NCBI GenBank assembly: GCA_003260025.2
Contig: QFZU02000031.1
Coordinates: forward strand, 62,001-126,000
DNA from: Microbispora triticiradicis
GTDB taxonomy: Bacteria; Actinomycetota; Actinomycetes; Streptosporangiales; Streptosporangiaceae
Direction: 5' to 3'
DNA: 64,000 nucleotides
A program made the position numbers and the translations under genes. Below the pieces are notes generated by a model. It worked only from the letters and a program-made list of their open reading frames with translations, made no database searches and was not told where the DNA came from. Below are positions 47,630 to 56,129 of this stretch, piece after piece (the stretch's first letter is position 1; every line of letters starts with the position of its first letter).

Positions 47630-48253
47630 ATGGGTTTCTTCGACGTGCCGCCGCCACCCGTCATGGAATTCGAGGAAGAGGAACGGGCTGTCCCCGCATG
47701 GGACGGCCCGCCGAAAGATATGCTCGGCGCCCTGGTGCCCGTCGAGCGCGTGCTGTTTCGCAACGATGCCCTGGTTTTGGTGCTCGCCGCGGCCACCGTC
47801 TTCCCCGAGGGCGTCGACCTTCAGATCACGATGGCGGCCCGCCGAGGCGAAGGAATGGACGAGGAGACCTGGTGGAGCCGGCGCGAGCAGCTGATGGGTA
47901 GCCGGTCGCACCTACGGCCGGGGCGTGCCCTTCCGGAGGAGATCGAGCGTTTCGGGGTCCGCTTCCCGGACGGGCGCAAGGCGACGATCCTCGATCCTCC
48001 GCCGGAGCCTGGGGAATGGCCTCCGCGACGGCCGGACGGCCCGATTCTGCGGTTCCGGTACGGCAGGGCCGAGCCGAGTACCCGCCGGTCCGTGTATCGG
48101 AACTGGCACCTGTGGTTGTGGCCGTTGCCGTCGCCGGAGACGTTCGAGTTCGTCGTGGAGTGGCCCGGGTTCGGCGTCCCACTGACCTTCACGGAGATCG
48201 ATGCGGTTCCGATCGTTGCTGCCGCCGTACGCGCACAACCGTTTTGGCCGTGA
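47630..48253 (+). CDS. Hypothetical protein
   Basis: The protein is 207 residues from ATG 47630. It starts with a Pro/Glu-rich MGFFDVPPPPVMEFEEEERA and continues with a beta-rich globular pattern (NWHLWLWPLPSPETFEFVVE, then WPGFGVPLTF near the C-terminus). Similar proteins occur in many actinomycete genomes, but I know of no function. It stands alone on the plus strand between the transfer locus and the XRE-DUF397 pair. Confidence 0.6.
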   Translation: MGFFDVPPPPVMEFEEEERAVPAWDGPPKDMLGALVPVERVLFRNDALVLVLAAATVFPEGVDLQITMAARRGEGMDEETWWSRREQLMGSRSHLRPGRALPEEIERFGVRFPDGRKATILDPPPEPGEWPPRRPDGPILRFRYGRAEPSTRRSVYRNWHLWLWPLPSPETFEFVVEWPGFGVPLTFTEIDAVPIVAAAVRAQPFWP

Positions 48254-48303
48254 GATCAAATAGTTCGGTATGGGTGAGTGGATGACAGGCGCGGTGGACA
48301 GCG

Positions 48304-48528
48304 CTATGCGTCGAACTCTCCATCCTTGACGCCGCCGATGAAGGCTCGCCACTCGCTGGGAGTGAACAGCAGTTTGGGGCCGTCGGGGTTCTTGCTGTCA
48401 CGGACGGCGATCAGGCCGCGAAGGTTGCTGGCCACCTCGACGCAGTTGCCCCCGTTGGCCCCGCTTCGTGTGCTCTTTCTCCATAGGGCGTCGGAGAGGT
48501 CCACATCGGTCAGGTCTCTGACTTCCAT
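48304..48528 (-). CDS. DUF397 protein, partner of the XRE regulator
   Basis: This 74-residue protein has the complete DUF397 pattern: ALWRKSTRSGANGGNCVEVA, then IAVRDSKNPDGPKLLFTPSE. ATG 48528 overlaps the XRE gene stop by 19 bases. In Streptomyces such DUF397 proteins pair with XRE-DUF5753 regulators and may act as antitoxin-like or modulating partners. Intact here, unlike the decayed copy at 16.9 kb. Confidence 0.9.
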   Translation of the reverse strand: MEVRDLTDVDLSDALWRKSTRSGANGGNCVEVASNLRGLIAVRDSKNPDGPKLLFTPSEWRAFIGGVKDGEFDA

Positions 48529-49337
48529 TGGTCTCTTGCTTCCTTGATCATCTCTAGTGACTGACCGGGACGAAGGGCTTCGGCACGAATCCTGTCATAG
48601 GTGTCCCACATGAGGCTCACCAATTCATGCTCGGCTGAGACCTCGCCGGGCCCTGCCGACTCTACGGAGGCGGTCGTTGGCGCGTCTGGTAGCTCGGCAA
48701 GCGCGAACCCCGAGGTCAAACTGATCGTGCAGGGTGCGTCGTGTGGAACGACCTGCACGTTCACGTTGGGGCGGCGCGCCGTGGCCGCCAGGTGGTCGAG
48801 TTGTTCGTACATGATGGTGGGCCCGCCTATGGGACGGCGCAGTACCCATTCGTCCAGTAGGAACCATAGGGTGGGCGGGTTGCCGCGATTGAGGATGATC
48901 TGGCGAGCCATGCGGGCGTCCACCTGTTCCTCGATCTCATCCTCGGACGTGGCCAGGCCGCCGCGGAAGACGGCTCGCGCGTAGTCCTCGGTCTGGAGGA
49001 GCCCCGGGATCAGCAGCGGGTCCCAGCTTCTCAATACTCGCGCCCGAGGCTCGATTTCCTCCGACCATCGCAGAAACCAGTGGGGTCCCGATGGCGAGGT
49101 GATGTTGCGGCAGAGCCGGCCGAAGAGATCACCTGTGCCGAACACATCGTCGCATCGGGCGGCGAGGTCTGGTTTCGGCGTCCGGTTGCCGATCTCGATG
49201 TGGCCGACGAGTGACCCGGAGACTCCCAGGCGTGCGCCGAGCCGCTCTTGAGATAGACCGGCCTGCTTGCGGGCTCGTGCCAGTTCGCGACCGAAGCGCT
49301 GAACGGGCGTCAGTCGGGGATCGAGATCGTTCGCCAT
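48510..49337 (-). CDS. XRE-family regulator with DUF5753 domain
   Basis: The protein is 275 residues from ATG 49337, with GAGAAGG upstream. The helix-turn-helix (QRFGRELARARKQAGLSQER, then VSGSLVGHIEIGNRTPKPD) occupies about residues 10-70. The DUF5753 domain follows (WDPLLIPGLLQTEDYARAVF, and QLDHLAATARRPNVNVQVVP). It pairs with the DUF397 gene and lies opposite an ATPase gene, the common WhiJ/AbaA-like arrangement in actinomycetes. It probably regulates genes nearby or development-related targets. Confidence 0.9.
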   Translation of the reverse strand: MANDLDPRLTPVQRFGRELARARKQAGLSQERLGARLGVSGSLVGHIEIGNRTPKPDLAARCDDVFGTGDLFGRLCRNITSPSGPHWFLRWSEEIEPRARVLRSWDPLLIPGLLQTEDYARAVFRGGLATSEDEIEEQVDARMARQIILNRGNPPTLWFLLDEWVLRRPIGGPTIMYEQLDHLAATARRPNVNVQVVPHDAPCTISLTSGFALAELPDAPTTASVESAGPGEVSAEHELVSLMWDTYDRIRAEALRPGQSLEMIKEARDQWKSET

Positions 49338-49582
49338 ACCTTCTCTCCTCGCTCTCCTGACGCGATGACGTTTTCTGACAGGCAGCTACAGGCGGTGAAA
49401 GTTTCCGTCGTCCGATTGTCGATGGATTACGGCTACACGTCTACCGAAACACCAGGCAATCTAATGCCGGAGCTGCATTTCCGGCGCGATGGTGACAACA
49501 AGAGGACCAATCCATCCAATCGCTGGAGTGGTTGTGACGATCAAGGTGTGTGTTTGAAGAGCAGCGGATGTGGAGGCGGCGC

Positions 49583-49783
49583 ATGGCTTCGGATACGGCC
49601 TCGCACGCTCAGGAGCCGTACATCCACCTGGTGCGGCTCGCCCAGGGCCTGCGAAGCCTTGGAGGCGCTACCGCTGTTTTCATCTGGAGACCATCCTGGT
49701 CGTGCTTGTGGGTGCGTGACGAATCGATGTCGGCGTTCGATGAAAAATCGGCTATAAAAGCCAAATCGGCGGTGAGCGTGTGA
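49583..49783 (+). CDS. Small protein translationally coupled to the second ATPase
   Basis: The protein is 66 residues from ATG 49583 (GGAGG at 49573-49577), or 77 from GTG 49550. Its TGA at 49781-49783 overlaps GTG 49780 of the ATPase gene, so the two look coupled. EPYIHLVRLAQGLRSLGGAT, then AVFIWRPSWSCLWVRDES suggests a small alpha/beta protein. No family recognised. The rest of 49338-49779 holds no other gene and probably the divergent promoters. Confidence 0.45.
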   Translation: MASDTASHAQEPYIHLVRLAQGLRSLGGATAVFIWRPSWSCLWVRDESMSAFDEKSAIKAKSAVSV

Positions 49784-50292
49784 AAACGCAGGAAACGGCC
49801 AAGCTGCGAGTGGGTCGCTGGCCTCGATGTGTGGCGAATCGGGACTTACACGGCGTGGGACAGGCCGACTTCGCCGGACAGGCCGTATCGGTTGGTGTTG
49901 CACGGGCGTGGGCTAACAACCGGCTGGCCGGGCACGTCGCAGACGAGGTGCGGGAGTCGGTGGTGCTCCTGCTCAGCGAGCTGGTTACCAACGCCGTCGT
50001 GCATTCGGACTCCGGCCGCAGACCGAACGGGCAGGTCACGGTTTTCCTGGCAGCCGGAGACGGCGCGGCGTACTGCGAGGTGATCGATGACGGCTCCGCT
50101 ACGAGCGTCCCCGTCGTTCGGGATCTGTCGGAGGAGGATGCAGGAGGCCGGGGCCTGTGGATGGTGAACGCGATGGCGGACGCCTGGGGCTTCCACCACG
50201 ACGACGAGGTCGGGAACGCGGTCTGGTTCCGGATCGGCGCTCGCCCGGCGACGGCGCATGCCGTCTCATGCTTGGACGCTACTACCGGCTGA
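49780..50292 (+). CDS. HATPase_c_2-type ATP-binding regulatory protein
   Basis: The protein is 170 residues from GTG 49780. GHKL motifs: N-box LLLSELVTNAVVHSDSG, G1 CEVIDDGSATSV, and GGRGLWMVNAMADAWGF. This is the serine-kinase/anti-sigma type ATPase found next to XRE-DUF397 pairs in actinomycetes. It is opposite the XRE-DUF397 pair. A related gene is at 27740. Phosphorylation partner unknown. Confidence 0.88.
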   Translation: MKTQETAKLRVGRWPRCVANRDLHGVGQADFAGQAVSVGVARAWANNRLAGHVADEVRESVVLLLSELVTNAVVHSDSGRRPNGQVTVFLAAGDGAAYCEVIDDGSATSVPVVRDLSEEDAGGRGLWMVNAMADAWGFHHDDEVGNAVWFRIGARPATAHAVSCLDATTG

Positions 50293-50515
50293 CGAAAGCC
50301 CGGTGGTCATGGTTGGGAGGGTCCGCTGAGCGTTCCTCCTGATCAGGATCGACGGACTACCAGTAATCCGGCAGACGCCTTGTGAGATGACCGGGTGAAG
50401 CTCCGTGCCGTCCTGCGCACCCCCAGCTAAGGCGGCGCGGTCGCGGTCTCTGCCTTCCCCCATAGCAGAGCCGCCACATGGCCTGCTTCCACGCGCTCTG
50501 ACGCGAGGCAGGCCC

Positions 50516-50562
50516 GGCGCGACGGTACGGGCAAGCCCCCGTATTACCCGTACCGTCGCGCC
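50516..50562. terminator. Perfect 16-bp inverted repeat
   Basis: GGCGCGACGGTACGGG (50516-50531) is the exact reverse complement of 50547-50562, around a 15-base loop. A strong hairpin follows the ATPase gene by about 220 bases and precedes the methyltransferase pair. No T-run follows, so it may be a terminator, an RNA structure, or a binding site for a dimeric protein. The rest of the 50293-50706 gap holds no gene that I can support. Confidence 0.5.
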
Positions 50563-50706
50563 CTTCTCGGCCCGGCCAACCGACGCCTTCGACGCCCGAA
50601 CGCGGGCGCTTCGGCTTGGACACGCCTCCCCGCGATGTGCATCTACGTCTTGGGCTGTCCCAACCTGGCTCGGGCGGCAGGTATTTGATTAAGCGACAGG
50701 GACCAG

Positions 50707-51573
50707 GTGGCCTGGGTGACCGGGCCACACATCGTGACAACAGCCCCGCACTCCAGTACGGAATTGTCCGGCAGCTCCTCGGAGCGCTTCTCGCCGGTAC
50801 GGCATCTGCCGCTCAGCGTCTGGCTGACCGCTCCGGAGGGCCAGTCGCTCGCCACATGCGCCAACGGCTGCTGCATGCCGGTCACCGGGCCGCTGGCCCG
50901 CCAGCTCATCACGACCTGCACTCGAGCCGACGGCCTGGTCGTCGACGTTCACCCCGCCGATCACGCGCTGGTGGCCAACGCGGTGGCCCTCAGCCGCCGA
51001 GTCTCGACCGTGGTCATCGACCCCGCGGTGGCGGGTGTCATCTGGACGCGGGCGACCACTGGCCGAGACGAGGCTGACCGGCGCAGAGTGGATGTGCGCA
51101 TCGCCCGAGCCGAGGCCACCTATCTAGCGCTGGCTCACCGGCGCGGTGAAGCGGCCCTCGTCGTAGTCCGGCGGACATGCGAGTCGGAGCCGAACGTGAC
51201 CACGATCGATGGTTCTCTCCAGGAGCTGGCCGAGCCCGCTGCTCTGCTCGCCCCCGGCGGTCACCTGGTGGTCGTCACCGGTCTGCATCTGATCCAGGGG
51301 CGCCCGCACGACCCGGTACCCGGCCTCATCCGGGCGGCCCAGCGGGCCGGGCTGGTCTACCTGCAGCACATCGTCGCGGTATACGGCCCGATCCGGCGAC
51401 GCCAGATCGTCTCGTCTCTGCTCCCGGCGCAGTCCGCCCTCAGCAAAGCGCAGGCCGTCTCGCCTTACGTGCCCACGGCGCTGCGTGCGCACGCGGATCT
51501 GCTGATCTTCACCAAGCCTCACAGACCGCCGGCCTCAGCCGGTATCTGCCCCTGCGGAGAGGAGGAGGCGTGA
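50707..51573 (+). CDS. Degenerate DNA methyltransferase-like protein, probably catalytically inactive
   Basis: The protein is 288 residues from GTG 50707, or GTG 50716. Its fold follows the active methyltransferase encoded next: beta strand LVVDVHPADHALVANAVALS replaces the SAM motif DPMCGIGTT, and no SPPY motif is visible. LLAPGGHLVVVTGLHLIQGR and the C-terminal ALRAHADLLIFTKP match the partner's LLRPGGVVAITVRPYRV and ALAHEDLLIFHKP. It overlaps the active gene by one base. It is probably a structural or regulatory partner, or a decayed duplicate under selection; the intact frame favours the former. Confidence 0.65.
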   Translation: MAWVTGPHIVTTAPHSSTELSGSSSERFSPVRHLPLSVWLTAPEGQSLATCANGCCMPVTGPLARQLITTCTRADGLVVDVHPADHALVANAVALSRRVSTVVIDPAVAGVIWTRATTGRDEADRRRVDVRIARAEATYLALAHRRGEAALVVVRRTCESEPNVTTIDGSLQELAEPAALLAPGGHLVVVTGLHLIQGRPHDPVPGLIRAAQRAGLVYLQHIVAVYGPIRRRQIVSSLLPAQSALSKAQAVSPYVPTALRAHADLLIFTKPHRPPASAGICPCGEEEA

Positions 51574-52442
51574 TGGGTGAACCGGTCGGGTCGGTGTGGG
51601 TGACGGGGCAGCAGCCTTCGCGGACGCAGCGGCGGGGCCGCTACCTGCCCGAGTCGATGAAGCATCCGGGCAAGATGCTGCCCGCCATCGCCGCCCAGGT
51701 GATCGCCACCTACACGGAGCCGGGTGAGCTGGTGGTCGATCCGATGTGCGGGATCGGCACCACCTTGGTCGAGGCGATCCACCAGGGCCGGCACGCGGCC
51801 GGCATCGAGTACGAGGGGCAGTGGGCCAAGCTCGCCGCCGAGAACGTCGCCCATGCCCGATGGAACGGTGCCCCCGGAACGGCCCAGGTCGTGATCGGCG
51901 ACTCCAGGAATGCCTCCCGCCTGCTTCCTGGGTTGGCGGGGATGGCGGCGCTGATGCTCACCTCCCCGCCGTACGGGTCCTACACGCACGGGCACATCCG
52001 CTCCACCCGCGACACCGGAGAGCCGGGGATCCGCAAGTGGAACCACCACTACTCCCGCGACCGGGCCAACCTCGCCCACCAGAGCCTGCCGGTCCTGCTG
52101 GACGGCTTCGCCCAGATCCTGGCCGCCACCTCGGCCCTTCTCCGGCCGGGTGGGGTGGTCGCGATCACGGTGCGGCCGTACCGGGTGCGCGGCGAACTGG
52201 TCGACCTGCCCGGCCAGGTCCGCAACACGGGCGAGCAGACTGGGCTGGTCTTCACCGATCGGATCGTGTGCCTGCTGTGCGGGATCGACGACGACCGTGT
52301 GATCAACCGAGCGTCGTTCTTCCAGCTTCACGAGGCGCGTAAGGCATGGGAGCGCGGGGTGCTGATCCACGCGCTCGCCCATGAGGACCTGCTGATCTTC
52401 CACAAACCACTCACCGACCCGGCCGATCGGGGGCATCGGTGA
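51573..52442 (+). CDS. DNA methyltransferase (beta-class, N4-cytosine or N6-adenine)
   Basis: The protein is 289 residues from ATG 51573, with GGAGGAGG at 51560-51567. SAM motif I is VVDPMCGIGTTLVEA and the catalytic motif is TSPPYGSYTH, so it is of the (N/D/S)PPY amino-methyltransferase class. Ser in first position favours N4-cytosine, but this is not decisive. No restriction endonuclease gene is adjacent, so it is an orphan methylase, perhaps protecting the element or controlling its transfer. It overlaps the degenerate homologue upstream by one base. Confidence 0.85.
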   Translation: MGEPVGSVWVTGQQPSRTQRRGRYLPESMKHPGKMLPAIAAQVIATYTEPGELVVDPMCGIGTTLVEAIHQGRHAAGIEYEGQWAKLAAENVAHARWNGAPGTAQVVIGDSRNASRLLPGLAGMAALMLTSPPYGSYTHGHIRSTRDTGEPGIRKWNHHYSRDRANLAHQSLPVLLDGFAQILAATSALLRPGGVVAITVRPYRVRGELVDLPGQVRNTGEQTGLVFTDRIVCLLCGIDDDRVINRASFFQLHEARKAWERGVLIHALAHEDLLIFHKPLTDPADRGHR

Positions 52443-52674
52443 GAACGGGACCGGTTCGGCGGCGACGCGGGGCTTATGACCAGCGGATATTGCTTGACAC
52501 CCGGCGCAGAGGTGGGCGTCGATACCGGCGGCCACGGCCGACCGGTCTCCCCACAGCCCGCGACGTCCGCGTACAGCGGCGACGGGGCAGAGGGCGACCG
52601 GTTAGCCGGGCCATGGCAACGACACCACGCCGCGTCGCTTCGGCGGCCTGCCCGCGCCCGTGCGGGGGCAGGCG

Positions 52675-52914
52675 ATGACATGGCGCACGCGGGCGGCCGA
52701 CCTGGGGGACCTCCCGGCGGTGATCGATGTGGTCACCGCGGGGCGGCTGCTGGGGTTCGGCCGGACCAAGGCCTACCAGTTGGCCAAGAACGGCGAGTTT
52801 CCCTGCCGGGTGCTGCGCATCGGGCGCAGCTACCTGGTGCCGACGCGGGAGGTGTGGGCGTTGCTCGGCTACCACGACGACGGCACACGTCGTCCCGACA
52901 CCGAGGAAGGGTGA
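52675..52914 (+). CDS. xis: Excisionase/MerR-type DNA-binding protein
   Basis: The protein is 79 residues from ATG 52675, with GGGGG at about 52664. Winged-helix DNA-binding pattern VVTAGRLLGFGRTKAYQLAK, then EFPCRVLRIGRSYLVPTREV matches the excisionase/HTH_17 family. It lies 6 bases before the integrase gene, the usual xis-int arrangement. Probably promotes excision of the element. Confidence 0.88.
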   Translation: MTWRTRAADLGDLPAVIDVVTAGRLLGFGRTKAYQLAKNGEFPCRVLRIGRSYLVPTREVWALLGYHDDGTRRPDTEEG

Positions 52915-52920
52915 ACAACG

Positions 52921-54528
52921 GTGGCGAACGGCACCACCTACAAAACCTGCGGCTGCCGCGACGCGGCCACGGGCAAGCAATTCGGGAAGAAATGCCCGAA
53001 GCTGCGCCGCTCCGGTGGCAGGGGCGAGCGGTGGAGTTCCACCCACGGCACGTGGGCCTACCAGCTCGAGCTGCCCCCGCACGCTGACGGGCGACGGCGT
53101 AGCCCGCTGCGGCGTCAGGGGTTCGCGACCCTGGAGGACGCCGAGGCCGAACTCGACCACGCCCGCGGCCTGCTCGCCCTGGACACCGACCCGCACACCC
53201 GGCGGAAGATCTGCGAGCTGATGCTGTCGGTTCTGAAGGACACCCGGGCGCTTCCGTCGATCGAGGAGGTGAGACGCAAGGTCCGCACCCACCAGGACCT
53301 CGACAGGACGGTCACGGTCGCCGAGTGGACGGCCGAGTTCCTCAAGCGGAAGAAGAAGATCGACCCGACCACCCGGCGGTCCTACGAGACGCACATCCGG
53401 CTCTACATCATCCCCTACCTCGGGGACATCCGCCTGGACCGGCTGCGAGTCTGCGACATCAGCGGCATGTTCGACGCGATCGAGGAGTTCAACGATGTCA
53501 TCACCAGCGCCTACGCGAGTGGGAACCCGCAGGAGCGGGCGAAGGTGAAGTACCGGCGGCCGGTCGGACCCGCGACGATGCACCGCATCCGCGCCACCCT
53601 CCGCCATGCGCTGAATGTGGCGATCAAGCAGGATCGGCTGATCGACTTCAATCCTGCCGCCGTGGTTGAACTTCCCGCGGCCAGCCAGCCTAAGGGGCTG
53701 GTGTGGACCGAGGAGCGCGTCGCCCGCTGGAGGGCCGACCACGCCGCCAACCGGGCCGCAGAAGACGAGCGCCGGGCCGGGCGCAGCGTGGACGTGATCC
53801 AGGTCTACCTCGGCACGGCCCGGCCGTCACCGGTCATGGTGTGGACACCGGAACAGACCTCGGCGTTCCTGGCCTACGCGCGCCGCCACCGCCTGTACGC
53901 GCTGTACCGGCTGATCGCGTTGCGCGGGCTACGCCGGGGCGAGGCCGTCGGGCTGCGCTGGCCGGAGGTGAGCTTCACCTCCGGGACGATCGCGGTGAAC
54001 TGGCAGATCACCCAGCTCGGCTGGACCCCGGTGCAGGGCAAGCCGAAGACCGACGCCAGCGACCGCGTCATCGCCCTCGACGCCGAAACACTCGAGATCC
54101 TGAAAGAGCATCGCAGGCGACAGGCGAAGGAACGCCTCAAAGCGGGCGAGGACTGGACCGACAGCGGATTCGTCTTCACCGACGAGTACGGCAGGCCGCT
54201 GCACCCGCAGCACGTCACCGACCAGTTCTACTGGATGTGCTACGAGGCGGACCTGCCGCCGCTTCGGCTGCACGACCTCCGGCACGGCGCCGCCTCCCTG
54301 ATGCTCGCCGCCGGCGTCGAGCTGAAAATCGTCCAGGAGACACTCGGCCACGTCTCCTCCACCTTCACCCGCGACACCTACACCACCGTCTTCCCCGAGG
54401 TGGCCAAAGCCGCCGCCGAATCCACCGCCGCGCTCATCAACGTCCCGCCGAGCGCCAAGGGTTCAGGAACAGCCAGGAGGCGGCGGCTGGCCAGCGTGCC
54501 CAGCGGGGCCGGTGAACGCTCAAGCTGA
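52921..54528 (+). CDS. int: Tyrosine recombinase (site-specific integrase)
   Basis: The protein is 535 residues from GTG 52921, with GAGGAAGGG upstream. The N-terminal ~50 residues have a Cys-containing ribbon-like stretch (TCGCRDAATGKQFGKKCP). The SAM-like core-binding domain covers about 130-240. Catalytic residues: Arg338 in RGLRRGEAVGLRW, His451 and Arg454 in LHDLRHG, His477 in LGHVSS and Tyr487. All are present, so the enzyme should be active. It marks one end of the mobile element. No tRNA gene is seen downstream, although such integrases often use tRNA genes as target. Confidence 0.93.
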   Translation: MANGTTYKTCGCRDAATGKQFGKKCPKLRRSGGRGERWSSTHGTWAYQLELPPHADGRRRSPLRRQGFATLEDAEAELDHARGLLALDTDPHTRRKICELMLSVLKDTRALPSIEEVRRKVRTHQDLDRTVTVAEWTAEFLKRKKKIDPTTRRSYETHIRLYIIPYLGDIRLDRLRVCDISGMFDAIEEFNDVITSAYASGNPQERAKVKYRRPVGPATMHRIRATLRHALNVAIKQDRLIDFNPAAVVELPAASQPKGLVWTEERVARWRADHAANRAAEDERRAGRSVDVIQVYLGTARPSPVMVWTPEQTSAFLAYARRHRLYALYRLIALRGLRRGEAVGLRWPEVSFTSGTIAVNWQITQLGWTPVQGKPKTDASDRVIALDAETLEILKEHRRRQAKERLKAGEDWTDSGFVFTDEYGRPLHPQHVTDQFYWMCYEADLPPLRLHDLRHGAASLMLAAGVELKIVQETLGHVSSTFTRDTYTTVFPEVAKAAAESTAALINVPPSAKGSGTARRRRLASVPSGAGERSS

Positions 54529-54559
54529 CTCGCTGCGGCCGAGTCGGAGAGGCTCGCTT

Positions 54560-54609
54560 GATTCCGGTCGCGGATCTGCGTCGAATGCCGCAGGTCCGCG
54601 ACCGGAATC
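54560..54609. terminator. 21-bp imperfect inverted repeat downstream of the integrase
   Basis: 54560-54580 and 54589-54609 are reverse complements with one mismatch around an 8-base loop (arms start GATTCCGGTCGCGGA). It lies 32 bases after the int stop. A terminator is the simplest reading. It could instead be part of the attachment site, because integrase genes usually lie next to att. No T-run is seen. Confidence 0.55.
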
Positions 54610-54742
54610 TCGGCGATGAGTAGCTCCTCCATGAGACTCGGAGCACTTCGGACACGTTTGGTGGGGAGCCGACGCTAGGGCAGCGGTTGTGGAGAACGAG
54701 TCCAATGCCTCGCTTGGCGAATCCAATCGCTGATCGTGTCGC

Positions 54743-55453
54743 ATGATGGGGATCATGACCTCCAGAAAGCTCGATCACGGCACCGGCCCAGGGCCGATCA
54801 CTCCGGACGGCTGCGCAGTGGACTACTACGCCCTGCTCGCGCCCCGCGGCGAGCCGGAGCTCATCCACGCGGCGATCCCCGAGGGTGCGGCCATTCTGGA
54901 GCTCGGCGCGGGCACGGGACGGATCACTCATCCTCTGCTGGCCCTCGGCCATGCTGTGGTCGCCGTCGACGAATCGCCTGAGATGCTCGCGCACGTGAAG
55001 GGCGCCGAGAGGGTCTGCTCCACGATCCAGTCGCTGGCCCTCGACCGGACGTTCGACGTCGTTCTGCTGATGTCGTTCGTGGTCGACACGGCCGATGACG
55101 AGCTCCGCCAGGCGTTTCTGCGCACCTGCCGCAGCCACGTCGCAGAGGGCGGGTGCGTGATCCTGCAACGCAAGCCTCCCGAGTGGTACGACACGGTCCA
55201 GCCGTTCGAACGTGAGGCTGGTGACGGCCATGTCGTTCGCATGACGGAGGTCGGCAGGCCCGAGCCCGGTCTCCTTCTGGCCACCATGGAGTACACCGTT
55301 GGTGACCGGCATTGGACGCACACGTTCCTCAGCAAGCGTCTGGATGACGACTTTCTGGCCGTGTCGCTGCGCGCGGCGGGCTTGAGGATGTCTGGGTGTT
55401 CCTGGACGGCGACCGCGGGTGGGTGCGTGCGGTGCCGGTCTGACGCCCTGTGA
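54743..55453 (+). CDS. Class I SAM-dependent methyltransferase, C-terminus probably frameshifted
   Basis: The protein is 236 residues from ATG 54743 (ATG 54755 is an alternative). Motif I is AAILELGAGTGRITHPLL, with VVAVDESPEML after it. The last readable part, DDDFLAVSLRAAGLRM, is followed in this frame by SGCSWTATAGGCVRC. In the +1 frame VFLDGDRGWVRAVPV and a stop at 55441-55443 appear, which is the ending expected for the family. A one-base change at about 55391-55400 is likely. The catalytic part is intact. Substrate unknown. Confidence 0.8.
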   Translation: MMGIMTSRKLDHGTGPGPITPDGCAVDYYALLAPRGEPELIHAAIPEGAAILELGAGTGRITHPLLALGHAVVAVDESPEMLAHVKGAERVCSTIQSLALDRTFDVVLLMSFVVDTADDELRQAFLRTCRSHVAEGGCVILQRKPPEWYDTVQPFEREAGDGHVVRMTEVGRPEPGLLLATMEYTVGDRHWTHTFLSKRLDDDFLAVSLRAAGLRMSGCSWTATAGGCVRCRSDAL

Positions 55454-55609
55454 AGATCCGCGCGGATCGTCGAAGGCAATCCTCATCTCCGCCCGGCCTC
55501 GGCAGGAAAGGCCCTTGGTTTGTCCTCCTGTTGGTAAAGGGATCCTGCCGCTGCGATGCGGGTGCCTAGGGTGGCGGCTGCCGTTGGCATTCCCCCGGGA
55601 GGTGGTCGT

Positions 55610-56125
55610 ATGACCGATTCGCTGCCGCTGCGCGCGCCTGCTTATGTTCGTCACTTCGGCACGCTCGTCGATCTCGCGCTTGCCGCTTGCACCGTGGTGG
55701 TGTTCGTCGCCGCCACTCTCGCCACGGGGGTGCCCTCCCCCTGGCCGGCCACGATTCCTTTCGCGCTGGTCCTCGGCGCGCTGGTGCTCTTCCGGCGCCG
55801 CTGGCCGATGGTCGTGCTGGTGCTGTCGGTTGCCGCGGTCTTCGCCTATCACCTGGTTTCCTGGTCGCCGGCCGGGTGGATCTGGCCGGCCTCGGTCGCG
55901 TACCTCACCGCGGCCGCCACCCCTCGGGTGCGCTGGGTGGCGGCCATCGGCATTGCCCAGCTGGTCTACTCCGCCGTCGACGCCCGGTGGATCCTCGCCA
56001 GGAATCTGCCTCGCTACCTCATCCACACCGTCGGTGAGGCGCTGCTGCTGGCCATCCTCATCGGCGCGGGACTCGCCTACGCCGCGACGCTGCGCTGGCG
56101 CGGCCGCCACCAGGCCACCGGGTGA
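55610..56125 (+). CDS. Small integral membrane protein, like a sensor-kinase N-terminal domain
   Basis: The protein is 171 residues from ATG 55610, with GGGAGGTGG upstream. Several hydrophobic segments (LALAACTVVVFVAATLATG, IPFALVLGALVLFRRRWPM, VVLVLSVAAVFAYHLVSW, LLLAILIGAGLAYAATLRW) separated by short loops match the membrane domain of NarL-type sensor histidine kinases. The gene stops right after the last segment (RWRGRHQATG), so no kinase domain follows. It is either a stand-alone membrane protein or a truncated sensor kinase. Confidence 0.7.
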   Translation: MTDSLPLRAPAYVRHFGTLVDLALAACTVVVFVAATLATGVPSPWPATIPFALVLGALVLFRRRWPMVVLVLSVAAVFAYHLVSWSPAGWIWPASVAYLTAAATPRVRWVAAIGIAQLVYSAVDARWILARNLPRYLIHTVGEALLLAILIGAGLAYAATLRWRGRHQATG

Positions 56126-56129
56126 GCCG

